From contig OZ038439.1 in the NCBI GenBank assembly GCA_964036275.1, forward strand, positions 4,975,412-5,039,411: a stretch of DNA of 64,000 nucleotides, read 5' to 3'. Under the pieces are notes generated by a model that saw nothing but the letters and a program-made list of their open reading frames with translations, was not told the DNA's origin and did not search any database. Of the stretch, positions 1-12,051 are shown in pieces (positions within the stretch are counted from its first letter, which is position 1; every line of letters begins with the position of its first letter). This stretch comes from Litoditis marina (taxonomy: Eukaryota; Nematoda; Chromadorea; Rhabditida; Rhabditidae). The position numbers were made by a program, and so were the translations under genes.

Positions 1-44
1 AAACTTCGGACTATAAAGTACAGTTTCGAAGTTTAAGTTCAAAC

Positions 45-3000
45 CCACTTCTCTGTACAACAAGTAGAGAGCGATACACATCTGCACGGGAAGACTCCAG
101 AATGCGTGGAAAGAATTACAGAAGTTCACGATTCGATCCACGTCGGTCGAGATGAAATTCAGAATTTGACCTGGAAATGGCTAACAATGGACTAATTGAA
201 CAAGGGAGCTGGTTCCAATTAACCAGCTAACCATTTTTCTACTAACTACTTTGTAACCCGTTTTTTCACAACGGTTAAATGAATAGTTCACCCGGAAAAG
301 AAAAGATAAATGACCAATCCATTGCTTGCCGAAAACTGATATGACCATTTCAAAAGAACATTTTCCAAATATACAAAGGAGAATACAACAAAAATATACC
401 AACCAGTTGAGAAAGACGACATCTCACTGAGGGGCACCAGCAGCAGTTTCTCGTAGATGGCTGTCACGGTGGCCGCACGCACTCTGCAAGGAAAGCAAAG
501 GAGTTGTGACAGATTCACAAACATATACTAGTAAGATGTGACTATTTCACCAAAAGGAAGGCGTTATTAGATCTTAGATCTGAATACGTAAAATGTCATG
601 ATGTCCAATCACAATAGAGAATAGACAAGTTTTTTCCGATACTGATAAGAAGTCCCTTTTTTCGAACTTTTTACTCTGGATCTGGAAGGAAAACATAAGA
701 GTAACGCATGTACAAACAAATGTTAAGGTGTAAGGTGTCACTATAAAAGACGTCAAATTTCACGAATTTTGAGAAAAGATAGGAGTTGTGTCAGATACAC
801 AAGTACAAAACATCTGCTAAATATGGCATTCAGCGGCGAGTCGGGTGTGATAGTAATGTGTGACTAAACTAATAAAATAGGGTGGGATTTTTATCATAAA
901 TGTACATGATTTGCAGTAGAATTAGCCGAATTCTCCCGATTTCCACAAAAAGAGGATCCATTTACTGTTTTTTTCTTCTATTTTTCTGGCTGTTGGAACA
1001 GCTTTACAGTTCAGTTCACCGCCATACTTTAGAGCAGGTAGAATTCGGAAATTAGTTTGTAACTATATTGAACCATTTAACGGTTTCAAATGAGATTACA
1101 CCAACCTGATACTGATCTTCTGTACGTAATATGTGAAGTTGAGCGAGAACATGGCCGCCAGAAACGACGAAAGAATCATGAGACCCGCGAACAGGAAACA
1201 GTCAGCCTGAATTTGAAAAAGCATAAACATAATGAACCATGATTCTGTGAAAATGTGCGAACATCCTGAAAGCTGAAAAAAAATTTCAATCGTACATCCG
1301 GAATTCCCAAGAAGTTGAATCGAAACACGGGCAGCGGGTTACATTTTTTAGCATAGTCACACTTCACTGACATGTCGAAAACATAGATGGGATAGTGTCA
1401 GTTTGAGGGTTTGAACAGTTAAACATCCTCTCCATAGAAACAATTAAAAGTTATTGGTCCCCCCTATGTAATTAACCAATAAACCCAGAATTATTGGGAA
1501 TGTCATAAGTTCCCCCAGCCCAGTTAAAGCAAAAGTCAAGGATCCCTTGGTCAGATAACCGGGGTATCGCATCTATGGTCGAAAACACACAAAACACTCG
1601 GGATGAGTGAAAGAGAAACAGACTCGTCCCTACTCCACCAAACCACATTCAGTGCCCGTATTCACCAATGTCCCGGGAAGGTAAAAAAGCTTCCCGCGCC
1701 TCTGGACCCTCCCCACCAGAACACTATTTCCGTGCTCTGCCTACCCGCGGGAAGGTATTTTAGCTTCCCGAGGATTGGTGAATACGGCCACAGGAGGTCG
1801 AAAACGATCTTGCACTCAGTGTTCTTGTATTGTCGACTACGCTATACATATATTTATAATGGAACACATCTTCATAATTTCATCCAAATTCTCTCAACTC
1901 CTACCTGCGGAGTTGGCATTTCCAATGCTTCAACCAACAAATGTAGTAGAATGGGACCAGCAAAAGTGAACGAATCACTGGCGATTCTCAGAAAAGCCAG
2001 CGAGAAATAGGAGACACCGAACGTATTCAACAGGGATCTGAAATGAAGATAAGATTGAGATGTTTGTAATGAAGCTAACGAAAAACAATGAAACTTTGTG
2101 TTCTGAACTTTAGTTAATTAAAACAATCAAGTTCAATCAACCAAATAAAAATAGAAAATGCGTTACCAATTCCAACCCAACATTGGAAATTGGAATGAAT
2201 AAGACTATTCTGGAGTCATCTCTGGACTATTTGACCAACACTAGTCAGCATCTAAGAAAGGGATTGTGTGTTGAACGCATGAATATTGCATTTTAAACAG
2301 GTTCCACTCTGTCGCTGTAGCCACAATTCACACGCATAACCGAATCATCGAAAACGAGCGTACCTTCATATCTCAGTAAACATCGATTTTCTGATTTTTA
2401 AGCTAATTTTAGCAGTTTTTGAGTCAGTTGTCGCCTCTTCGGGGATGAGTGGTCCGTAAACGAAATTATCACGTATTTTGATCGAGAAACAACTGATTCC
2501 ATACACCGCCAAGGCCTCTCATGAGATGGGGGGTTGCCAACTAATTTTGACGAAAAGTAGGGGTTTCGATTGGTAAACCAGCTAATTTCATACAAAACCG
2601 ATGAATTTCAAACCGAAAATTTATGAAATTCGCTGTTTTGAACAATTTTGGAAGGGTCGCGACTCAAAAACGAACGTGATATCGCAGGCTTTCAGAAAAA
2701 ATGAGAGACCCTTGGCGGTGTATGACTGATTCAACAAAATTCAGAGCCTACTGATGAATGATGTGAGCGTACCTGGCCAGCGAATAAGACATTCCATCTG
2801 AGAAATAAGTGGGCGAGTTCTCGACCAATTCCCGTTCAATTGTGGCCACTTGCAAAGAGGGCGGCAGGTTGAAGATGTCGTCCAACTGGAACAGAAATAA
2901 TAAAACAAACACAAATTATGACATACGCCGACACAAGTTATAAAGCATACACAAGGCGAGTTGCGTACAAAATTTTTAACGAAAATCAGGTGTTTCATTT

Positions 3001-6000
3001 GGGCGAGTAAACTGAAAATCGATGAAAACAAGGCTACTTTTCCTTCAACTACGTAAAACTTCTCGATTTTTGAAACAGAATATGGTCGAAAATTTCTCCT
3101 AATTGGCGAAAAAGTTTTCACTTTTCATTTCTGTGGCTATTCGGACAGCATTACTGATGTAATGTATGTTTTCACGCATATGGAGCTCGTTCTTCGGTAT
3201 TTTACGCATACAAAAAATGTGAGAAATAAATGAAGAGTTGACAACACACTGACCCTATACTCGATTTAAGTTGTCCAAATAGTCAGGAAAATTATGCTAA
3301 CTTCGAAATTATAATATTTTCAGGAATCTATAACCAGATACGGACTCCTTTTTATAAAAAAAAGTCACACCTTACTGGTGTATGATGAACCCTGACCTAC
3401 CGTATTCAATTGTCTCTTTCCTCCCTTCTTGATTAGCTGATTTGTCCAACAAAAGAAGATCCTCGAAATGAGCCCCGCCCCTTCATCTGCCGCTTCCTCC
3501 AATTCTATGTGCGAATCTAGAGGCTCGTGGGTTTGGGACGATCTGGAAAAGAAAATTTGAAAATACTTTTAAATTAGGTTTTGAATATTGTCATTTGTCC
3601 TTTGAACATGAAAGCAGACTGTTTCATTGAATAGTATTATAGAACATTTGAAATTTGCCATTTTGAGAAATACAAATTGAGTTTTCGCATAACTCATGAT
3701 GTTTTTTGTGATTTTTGATAATGTAAACTTTCCAAAATAGTAAAGAAACAACATGTTGATGTGCTAGATCCTATTTTTCTCACAACATCACACGAATCAT
3801 TCGTTATGTGTCATGCAACTTGTTTACGGGCCGAAATTTCTACATAACATCTTGTGATCAACTTTCAACTGAAATCTAGATTAGACGCTTTTGAGAAAAA
3901 CTAGAACCATGAAATAGATAGCAAACCACATCACAATCTCACTCAACTTCAAGCAGTCATCTTAGTTCTCGAATTGAAACTTTTCTGATGGTATATGGTA
4001 TAATATGTTGTTTAGAAAATTATAAACATACACCAGTAAGGTCTGACTTAGCGACACAAAGTAAGCCGTTTTCAGATGTGAACACGTGAAAATTTAAAAT
4101 TTTTCATCAAAAGTAGACCGATTTTAATGTTTTCGGCTGAAAGGTAGTCCGTTTTTCGAAATTTTCTGACTATTCGGACAACCTTGCTAGTGTATGATTA
4201 TAAAGAATCAGGTGTTTCACATTTACAACAAGTGAAAACCTGAAAACCCAAATAAAATCATAATAAACAACAAAAACCAACCTGTGTATCCTCCACTCAA
4301 CAATATTCACAACTGAATTGATGAGTTGAATTACAGAGACAAAAAGGAGAATAAATGTACGCGGATCATAGAATCCGTATTTTATCCAACGATTAGCCAC
4401 AATTAAATGGAAGACTTTTGAGGCGAAAAAAGCGGAGACGGTGATGCCGGATGTACGCGTCCAACTGGAATCAGAATACAGTAATAATTGAAAAAAAAGT
4501 ATAGAAAAAGAAAAAGAACATTGGGAAAATGTGCCTACTTTCGAAGCAAAGTCAACCAGTTCCGGTTATTAGGCAACAACGCGGGTTACTTTTGCAGACT
4601 AGTCATACATAAACAGTGTGTGTTTGACACAAATTACGAAAACCATACCCTAAATGCTCAGCGTTTTGAGAAAAAACCCCCTGTTTTTGGTCCGAAGATT
4701 TGGGCCATACGTAAAATACCCCGTTTTTTTGGTCTTGACCGACCTTCATTTTTTCAGATTTGGACCGACACATGCTCATTTTTGAGCGACCCATTTTTGT
4801 TCTCTGAAGTACTCATGAACCGACAAAACTTGGTTTTTTTGGTTTTTCCCATTCCGCAACTGCCAATCAAACATTCTTTAGGGTTCGTGAATACCAGAAA
4901 ATGAATTTGGGACAATGATTGGAATTCATGCGAAAATCTCTCTCCTTCCACTCATTTCGGCTAGTTTCCTTAAAAGAACATCTTAATAGTCTTATTAGTT
5001 TAGTACTTAATAGTTATCAATCGTTTTTATGCTCAAAAACCTCATCATGACTGTCGGTATGGTTTTTTTAATGCGCCTCTGTAGCCTCCAGACAACGTCT
5101 GATCTTCTGCGCCTCCTCATTTCGCACACTCTCTACCGCGTCCGTCTGCACTCTCCTGTTATTGCACACTGTCTAGCTTGTTTGTTGCGTCATCGACGGA
5201 GGCGCATTGGTCGACAGAGGCGCATTACAGAATATCAAACTACAGTTCAGCAAAGGAAATACATAGCAAATGTTACATATTTACATTCAGTGGAATAGTA
5301 CGAATGCTTCTAGAACATTGTTTTGACTGTATAGTCTGTTTCCGAGAAGTATGATGCAATAAGGCCGTTTTCTTGAAATTCATGCGAAAATCTCTCTCCT
5401 TCCACTCATTTCGGCTAGTTTCCTTAAAAGAACATCTTAATAGTCTTGTTAGTTTAGTACTTAATAGTTATCAATCGTTTTTATGCTCAAAAACCTCATC
5501 ATGACTGTCGGTATGGTTTTTTTAATGCGCCTCTGTAGCCTCCAGACAACGTCTGATCTTCTGCGCCTCCTCATTTCGCACACTCTCTACCGCGTCCGTC
5601 TGCACTCTCCTGTTATTGCACACTGTCTAGCTTGTTTGTTGCGTCATCGACGGAGGCGCATTGGTCGACAGAGGCGCATTACAGAATATCAAACTACAGT
5701 TCAGCAAAGGAAATACATAGCAAATGTTACATATTTACATTCAGTGGAATAGTACGAATGCTTCTAAAACATTGTTTTGACTGTATAGTCTGTTTCCGAG
5801 AAACATGATGCAATAAGGCCGTTTTCTTGAAATTCATGCGAAAATCTCTCTCCTTCCACTCATTTCGGCTAGTTTCCTTAAAAGAACATCTTAATAGTCT
5901 TGTTAGTTTAGTACTTAATAGTTATCAATCGTTTTTATGCTCAAAAACCTCATCATGACTGTCGGTATGGTTTTTTTAATGCGCCTCTGTAGCCTCCAGA

Positions 6001-9000
6001 CAACGTCTGATCTTCTGCGCCTCCTCATTTCGCACACTCTCTACCGCGTCCGTCTGCACTCTCCTGTTATTGCACACTGTCTAGCTTGTTTGTTGCGTCA
6101 TCGACGGAGGCGCATTGGTCGACAGAGGCGCATTACAGAATATCAAACTACAGTTCAGCAAAGGAAATACATAGCAAATGTTACATATTTACATTCAGTG
6201 GAATAGTACGAATGCTTCTAAAACATTGTTTTGACTGTATAGTCTGTTTCCGAGAAACATGATGCAATAAGGCCGTTTTCTTGAAATTCATGCGAAAATC
6301 TCTCTCCTTCCACTCATTTCGGCTAGTTTCCTTAAAAGAACATCTTAATAGTCTTGTTAGTTTAGTACTTAATAGTTATCAATCGTTTTTATGCTCAAAA
6401 ACCTCATCATGACTGTCGGTATGGTTTTTTTAATGCGCCTCTGTAGCCTCCAGACAACGTCTGATCTTCTGCGCCTCCTCATTTCGCACACTCTCTACCG
6501 CGTCCGTCTGCACTCTCCTGTTATTGCACACTGTCTAGCTTGTTTGTTGCGTCATCGACGGAGGCGCATTGGTCGACAGAGGCGCATTACAGAATATCAA
6601 ACTACAGTTCAGCAAAGGAAATACATAGCAAATGTTACATATTTACATTCAGTGGAATAGTACGAATGCTTCTAAAACATTGTTTTGACTGTATAGTCTG
6701 TTTCCGAGAAACATGATGCAATAAGGCCGTTTTCTTGAAATTCATGCGAAAATCTCTCTCCTTCCACTCATTTCGGCTAGTTTCCTTAAAAGAACATCTT
6801 AATAGTCTTGTTAGTTTAGTACTTAATAGTTATCAATCGTTTTTATGCTCAAAAACCTCATCATGACTGTCGGTATGGTTTTTTTAATGCGCCTCTGTAG
6901 CCTCCAGACAACGTCTGATCTTCTGCGCCTCCTCATTTCGCACACTCTCTACCGCGTCCGTCTGCACTCTCCTGTTATTGCACACTGTCTAGCTTGTTTG
7001 TTGCGTCATCGACGGAGGCGCATTGGTCGACAGAGGCGCATTACAGAATATCAAACTACAGTTCAGCAAAGGAAATACATAGCAAATGTTACATATTTAC
7101 ATTCAGTGGAATAGTACGAATGCTTCTAAAACATTGTTTTGACTGTATAGTCTGTTTCCGAGAAGTATGATGCAATAAGGGCGTTTTCTTGAAATTCATG
7201 CGAAAATCTCTCTCTTTTCACTCATTTCGGCTAGTTTCCTTAAAAGAACATCTTAATAGTCTTGTTAGTTTAGTACTTAATAGTTATCAATCGTTTTTAT
7301 GCTCAAAAACCTCATCATGACTGTCGGTATGGTTTTTTTAATGCGCCTCTGTAGCCTCCAGACAACGTCTGATCTTCTGCGCCTCCTCATTTCGCACACT
7401 CTCTACCGCGTCCGTCTGCACTCTCCTGTTATTGCACACTGTCTAGCTTGTTTGTTGCGTCATCGACGGAGGCGCATTGGTCGACAGAGGCGCATTACAG
7501 AATATCAAACTACAGTTCAGCAAAGGAAATACATAGCAAATGTTACATATTTACATTCAGTGGAATAGTACGAATGCTTCTAAAACATTGTTTTGACTGT
7601 ATAGTCTGTTTCCGAGAAGTATGATGCAATAAGGGCGTTTTCTTGAAATTCATGCGAAAATCTCTCTCTTTTCACTCATTTCGGCTAGTTTCCTTAAAAG
7701 AACATCTTAATAGTCTTGTTAGTTTAGTACTTAATAGTTATCAATCGTTTTTATGCTCAAAAACCTCATCATGACTGTCGGTATGGTTTTTTTAATGCGC
7801 CTCTGTAGCCTCCAGACAACGTCTGATCTTCTGCGCCTCCTCATTTCGCACACTCTCTACCGCGTCCGTCTGCACTCTCCTGTTATTGCACACTGTCTAG
7901 CTTGTTTGTTGCGTCATCGACGGAGGCGCATTGGTCGACAGAGGCGCATTACAGAATATCAAACTACAGTTCAGCAAAGGAAATACATAGCAAATGTTAC
8001 ATATTTACATTCAGTGGAATAGTACGAATGCTTCTAAAACATTGTTTTGACTGTATAGTCTGTTTCCGAGAAGTATGATGCAATAAGGGCGTTTTCTTGA
8101 AATTCATGCGAAAATCTCTCTCTTTTCACTCGTTTAGGCTATTTTCCTTTCCTGAAGGTAAAACAACATGTTAATAGTCTTAGTAGTTCATTTCTAAGCA
8201 TTATCAATGGTTTTTATACTCAAAAACTTACGATTCTGTAGGTTTTCCATGCGAATCTGTCTGGTCTTTGGACAGCGGCTGGTTGTCTGCACTCTACTTT
8301 CGCATACTCTCTCATTCGCATTGTCGAGCACACTCCAAAGTACACAATTTCTCTCTTGCCGTCAGCACTGACCATTCAAGCATTGATTGCATACATAATA
8401 TAAGCATATGAGGAAAAACACAGGGAATTTGTTGTTTATTTCCTGGTTTCCAGGTCCAGACCAAGTTGCTATCTAGAAAAAAACTGCGGTTTCTTACCCA
8501 CGAGAAACATAGTTTGATTTCTAAAAGGAATGGGCGAATTTCGAACGAACACTTTCTCTGTCTTGATACAGCGTAGTTTTGAATGTTGACGGTGATTCTC
8601 TAGTACATAACTACATATACTTCTCAATATCCGAACGACTTCATTGGAAAGAGAGGATCGTTTGTCGTTTGTCTCTCGCACACACATCCCCGAACCAGTC
8701 ACGGGAGCTTGGAACCGATCGGTTATCGAGCGAATGAACCGAACCGCAAAAGATTCTCTAGTGACAGGTCGTGATTCACTTCTTTACTTAGCCTAGAATT
8801 AGAATATACTTTCAAGCTCACAAGTCAAGATGGTCAAGACGTCTGACCTATACGATTTCAATGAAAACCCAAATAATTGAGCATATGAAAATTATTTTCA
8901 GCAATTGAACACAATTTGCTCCCATGCTCTTGTATGACAGTAACTCATGCCGAGAGAAAGCGATGCTGACCCAACAAATAAATTACTGGATTTCGATCAT

Positions 9001-10882
9001 TATCAGAATAAATAGTTATTTCGTTTATAGATCCGATACTCATTCAAAAACTGAACCGTAACAGGCAAATACTTGCACTACTTGAATGAATGAACTACTT
9101 CAATGGTGTACAATTTCTCAAGAGTTTTGTGGAACCACAACTGCGTACCTTATATGTCGGTAATGTCGAAACAGAAGATGTTTACTTTATCAAAACCTCG
9201 AACGAATGTATTTTGTACTACTTATCATTCATTCAATCTCTCAAAAAGGCTTTTGTTTCATCAAAACGTGAACTCCGTGTAATAAAACGTGTGAAGGCGT
9301 ACTCAATATAGGTTTTGTGCCATAATAGTCAATCTAAAATCCGAGCTTCATAGAAACAGTGCAGAGTGACCTGAAAAAAACCACACATTTCTCACAATGT
9401 AGAAACTGATTGGGACAGGCGGCAAGCGAAAAAAGCAACCTGAAAAAAGCATAGGAGAGGGAAGTATTTTAAAAACGGAAAACGGGAAATGCCGTAACCC
9501 AGGCAGGGGGTCTGGGGGGCGGCAGCCCCCCAGTATTTTTATACTACATATGCTCATTTTTTGGCATTACGGACGTTCGTTTTTTTTTGGCTGAACAAGA
9601 GGTATTTTACGTATGATTTGGGCAAACCCCCCCCCCCTCAAAAATTGTCTGATTTAGCGATTTTCTAAATTAAGGGCAAAACCCCCTTATAATGGTGAGG
9701 GGGGGGGGGGGGCAAAACCCCCCTGTTTGAAAAAGTCACAACACAACTCTGAAGCATTTAGGGTATGACGAAAACCAACGAAAATATATACCCACAGTAG
9801 GACAGGGAAGTTTAAATATGGTTCACATGAAGGGTAGACTAGAAAACCGCAGAAAAAAACAGTATCAAAACTAATTTGGCTAGGAAAATGCTCACGACAG
9901 TCACGACCCGATTAGATCCGCGATCCGCCTATCATTCGGAAAAAGCAAGCCTGATATTCTGCCGAAAATGACTGAATCGCTCCAGTTACGGCAGAAAATA
10001 CACGATTAAAAACAAATCAAAGAGAGTACCAACCTTTTGAACCTGAGCGAAAGTACCCATAGAGCAGCGAACACGAGCCAAACCACAGCGAGCAGCCCAT
10101 ACTCGATGACAAGAATTTCCTTCAGTTGGAAAATGGAGGAAAAAGAGAGAATAATCGAGGCGAGTAGAGTAATTGTAGTGGCGACAGAGACAATTACTCG
10201 AAATGAGAAAATACGCGTGACCGAGGGACGATTGTAGCGCGGAAACACATCCTGTAATGCAAAAAAAGATAGAAGAAAACTGAGAAAAACTATTCATTTG
10301 TTCAAGAAATAAAATTATAAAATTATATAAAATGAAAGGTCTCTAGCGTACAGTTGGTTACTGTTCGCCCCTTTAGATCTTTCGCATTCATCTTTAAGTG
10401 TTTTCAATATACTTTTGCGTTACCCATTCTTTTGAATTCAATTATTCAATAAAGATTATATGTGTTCGTGTGTTCGTGAACTTCACCACGAGTCCACGAC
10501 GCCACAACCAGACCACTTTTCTTCTCACTTGAGTGGTTATCGCGTTTTTGTGAAATAGTCAATAGATTAAAGAAGGGGGGCTGGGATGGGATCAGAAAAT
10601 GACAACCAAATAAAACACGAATCCAATTTCACTGTTCTCCAATCGGGAATTTAGCTGTTAGTTCACAAAAGCAAAACTGAAAAATCAACTAACCGACACC
10701 AGACAGAAGTTGAGAATAGTATAGAATAGTAGTGGTATCGACTGAAGTGAAACCAATCCAAATTCAGCACATGGAGTCAATGTGTAGGAGGATTCATCCA
10801 GGAAAAACTTGGTCCGGAACGAAGTTCCATTTGCGAAGCCACAAAACTGCCAAATGGGGTCGCCCGGCACGAGCGACGGCAT
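45..10882 (-). CDS. ABC transporter subfamily C (MRP, ABCC10/MRP7-like), 5' part
   Basis: Spliced gene, truncated at the left window edge. Exons (minus): 10882-10694, 10251-10034, 4464-4282, 3542-3401, 2885-2773, 2037-1905, 1206-1106, 483-404, 170-45. All junctions keep one frame for about 428 codons. The start is the ATG at 10882; a signal-free N terminus followed by FCGFANGTSF and TPCAEFG matches the extracellular N terminus of MRP TMD0. Exons 1-3 hold about five hydrophobic segments (TMD0). Exons 4-5 carry the L0 linker (SRIFFCWTNQLIKKG, then LDDIFNLPPSL). Exons 6-9 begin TMD1, with FAGPILLHLL and the family-typical FISTDVDRIVNFC. Known family role: ATP-driven export of conjugates and drugs across membranes. 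The nucleotide-binding domains must lie beyond base 1. ABCC10 affinity is inferred from the linker and TM6 region; another MRP subtype is possible. Intron 2 (5.6 kb) is unusually long and carries the 454-bp tandem array. Confidence 0.87.
1656..1787. repeat. Palindromic element with 14-bp terminal inverted repeats
   Basis: CCGTATTCACCAAT at 1656-1669 is perfectly repeated in inverse at 1774-1787. Just inside, two blocks of the form GGGAAGGTAnnnnAGCTTCCC form their own stems. It lies in an intron of the MRP gene. Non-autonomous DNA transposon relic by structure; no target duplication identified. Confidence 0.7.
2500..2724. mobile_element. hAT-like MITE with 8-bp target duplication
   Basis: A 225-bp element with a perfect 15-bp terminal inverted repeat (CATACACCGCCAAGG at 2500-2514; inverse at 2710-2724), flanked on both sides by ACTGATTC (2492-2499 and 2725-2732). 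An 8-bp target duplication is typical of hAT and a few other superfamilies. There is no transposase frame, so it is non-autonomous. It lies in an intron of the MRP gene, between exons at 2037 and 2773. Confidence 0.85.
3254..3384. repeat. Palindromic intron repeat, family with 4027-4196
   Basis: Right end ACCTTACTGGTGTATG and left end GTTGTCC.AATAGTCAG match, in inverse orientation, the two ends of the element at 4027-4196. Both lie in MRP introns on either side of the exon at 3401-3542. Confidence 0.6.
4027..4196. repeat. Palindromic intron repeat with 16-bp imperfect TIR
   Basis: CATACACCAGTAAGGT at 4027-4042 and its inverse at 4181-4196 match at 14 of 16 positions. The internal sequence shares GACTATTCGGACAACCTT with the copy at 3254-3384. 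Likely MITE. Confidence 0.65.
4640..4810 (+). repeat. Dispersed repeat, inverted relative to 9560-9775
   Basis: Blocks CATACCCTAAATGCT, AAACCCCCTGTTT and TACGTAAAATACC occur here, and in reverse complement at 9560-9775, on the other side of the 454-bp array. Family unknown. Confidence 0.55.
4921..8098. repeat. 454-bp tandem repeat, seven copies
   Basis: Seven head-to-tail copies of a 454-bp unit (unit boundaries near 4921, 5375, 5829, 6283, 6737, 7191, 7645). Each contains the same 89-codon open frame (first at 5029-5298), repeated without a single amino-acid change. The copies differ at only a few positions clustered near the unit junction: GAAGTATG versus GAAACATG, AAGGCCG versus AAGGGCG, and TCCTTCC versus TCTTTTC. 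The array lies wholly inside intron 2 of the MRP transporter. The 89-aa frame has no recognisable domain, and its perfect conservation follows from DNA identity, so it is not called a gene. Confidence 0.95.
8099..8350. repeat. Diverged partial eighth copy of the 454-bp repeat
   Basis: The sequence continues the array with the same opening (ATTCATGCGAAAATCTCTCT) but quickly drops in identity. Still alignable are TTTTTATACTCAAAAAC, a region resembling the CTGCACTCT and CGCACACTCTCT blocks, and GCATTGTCGAGCACACT. It is best read as an old edge monomer that escaped homogenisation. Confidence 0.75.
9560..9775 (-). repeat. Dispersed repeat, inverted copy of 4640-4810, with G/C runs
   Basis: It contains GGTATTTTACGTA, runs of C and G longer than ten, and AGCATTTAGGGTATG, matching the reverse complement of 4640-4810. 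The homopolymers (near 9629-9640 and 9699-9712) may be imprecise in the assembly. Confidence 0.55.
10694..10882 (-). CDS. First coding exon of the MRP-type transporter
   Basis: 63 codons from ATG 10882 to a GTTAGT donor at 10693. It encodes the extracellular N terminus and the first membrane segment (LVSLQSIPLLFYTILNF). The ATG lies about ten bases downstream of TTTAAG, which could serve as a trans-splice or cis acceptor. A near-copy of the start region sits 148 bp upstream (11019-11089). Confidence 0.75.
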
Positions 10883-11089
10883 ATTATGCACCTTAAATAC
10901 GACAAATTACACTTATTCAACAAAATTTAGACTGAGACTAGATGAAAATGATGAAAACCATCAGTTGATGAAACAAATTTTCTCAAACTGAAGAAAGATT
11001 ATAGGGGTTTTCTGCTAGGAGCGACGACATATTATGCACTTTCAATGGTACAAATTACACTTATTTGACAGAATTTACACTGTAACACG
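10871..11089 (-). repeat. Duplicated start-codon region of the MRP gene
   Basis: GAGCGACGGCATATTATGCA at 10871 recurs as GAGCGACGACATATTATGCA at 11019. The similarity continues for about 70 bp (ACAAATTACACTTATT shared). The nearer copy holds the real start codon. The farther copy has an ATG whose frame stops after about 15 codons, so it is a non-coding duplicate in the promoter. Confidence 0.7.
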
Positions 11090-12051
11090 ATGAAAATAAA
11101 GAGAAAACTATTAATTTGAGAATTTTTCAAATAAATTTTTGAAAAACAATGAAAAATCTTAGGCGTCTGGTCGAAAATGTCAGCGAACGACGTGCACGGC
11201 GACGACAACATGCGTATGTCAGCATATTGCCAGCTGATTCGGAGATATTACCAGCTGGTTAGCTAATTGAGAGCAGAGCCTGAAGCGAAAGTTCCATGGT
11301 TTGTTTGTCCAATAGTTTAGAAACGTCTCCACACTATGATCATACCGATGGCTCAGAGAAGGAGACCCTGTACCGATAGATTCATCTGTTTTGCTGTGTT
11401 TGTAGTTTGATCTCTCTGCCTTTTTGTCGTAATGGGACAATGGAAGTATCGCCCCCCCCCCCACTTCAGTTGGGTCCCCCCCCATAGCACTTCAACCCCC
11501 CACCCAAGCTAAAACCTGGAAATCTAGGAGAGGGGGGGGGGGTCAAAATTCAACTTCGACATTTACTATTTACCCACCTGGGTCGGCGGGGGTAGAACTT
11601 CAATGGTGGGGGGTCGACCTTCAACGAGTGGGGGATTAAACTTCAATACCGTAAATGTTCACTTTTTACCCCCACCCTCAAACATTTGTATTGCAGATGA
11701 TAAATTGAATTATCATCCCCCGGTGGGGGGTCAAACTACAATTCCCCAAACGCAATACAATTTCAGAGAGGTGGGGGATAAAAAGTCATTGTTCCCGTCG
11801 TAATCAGTAATCAATGCCGTCTACATGAGTCAGACTATATATACGTCATTTCATATGAAAGGTTCTTAATCCTAAATTTGTAGTTTCATCCTTCGTACAC
11901 TGCGCGAAGGCATCTAATCACAAGAAATTGTTCCGCGCAAACTACAAAACTAAAAGTGCGAGTAAATTTCGTGGAAAAGGAATAGTGCATAGTTTGCCAT
12001 TGAGCTAAACTCAGTTTCCATTTATTTTTCTTCCCCGCGGTCGAAACCGGA
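11040..12051. promoter_or_regulatory. Divergent intergenic region of the two genes
   Basis: About 1.1 kb between the outward-facing MRP and aminopeptidase genes, so it must contain both promoters. It holds a TGTTTGTAGTTTGATC-type dispersed repeat start at about 11396, G/C homopolymer runs at 11449-11780 (C9-C11 and G10-G12), and a GGGGTCAAACTACAAT end near 11727. No TATA box or other factor site can be assigned. The gene-proximal 250 bp before 12052 is not repetitive. Confidence 0.5.

Noticed and set aside
1603..2010. 135-codon plus-strand frame
   Set aside because: It overlaps a palindromic element and the antisense of a well-supported MRP exon (1905-2037).
4488..4904. 138-codon plus-strand frame
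   Set aside because: Low-complexity start (Lys/Arg run) through a dispersed repeat; no family motif, inside an intron.
5029..8022. Seven identical 89-codon frames
   Set aside because: Identity reflects tandem DNA duplication. No domain or Shine-like/kozak context, and the frame lies on the strand opposite the host gene inside its intron.
9090..9311. 73-codon plus-strand frame
   Set aside because: No recognised motif and no splice or promoter support; length within chance in AT-rich intron sequence.
10037..10237. 66-codon plus-strand frame
   Set aside because: Antisense shadow of MRP exon 2 (10034-10251).
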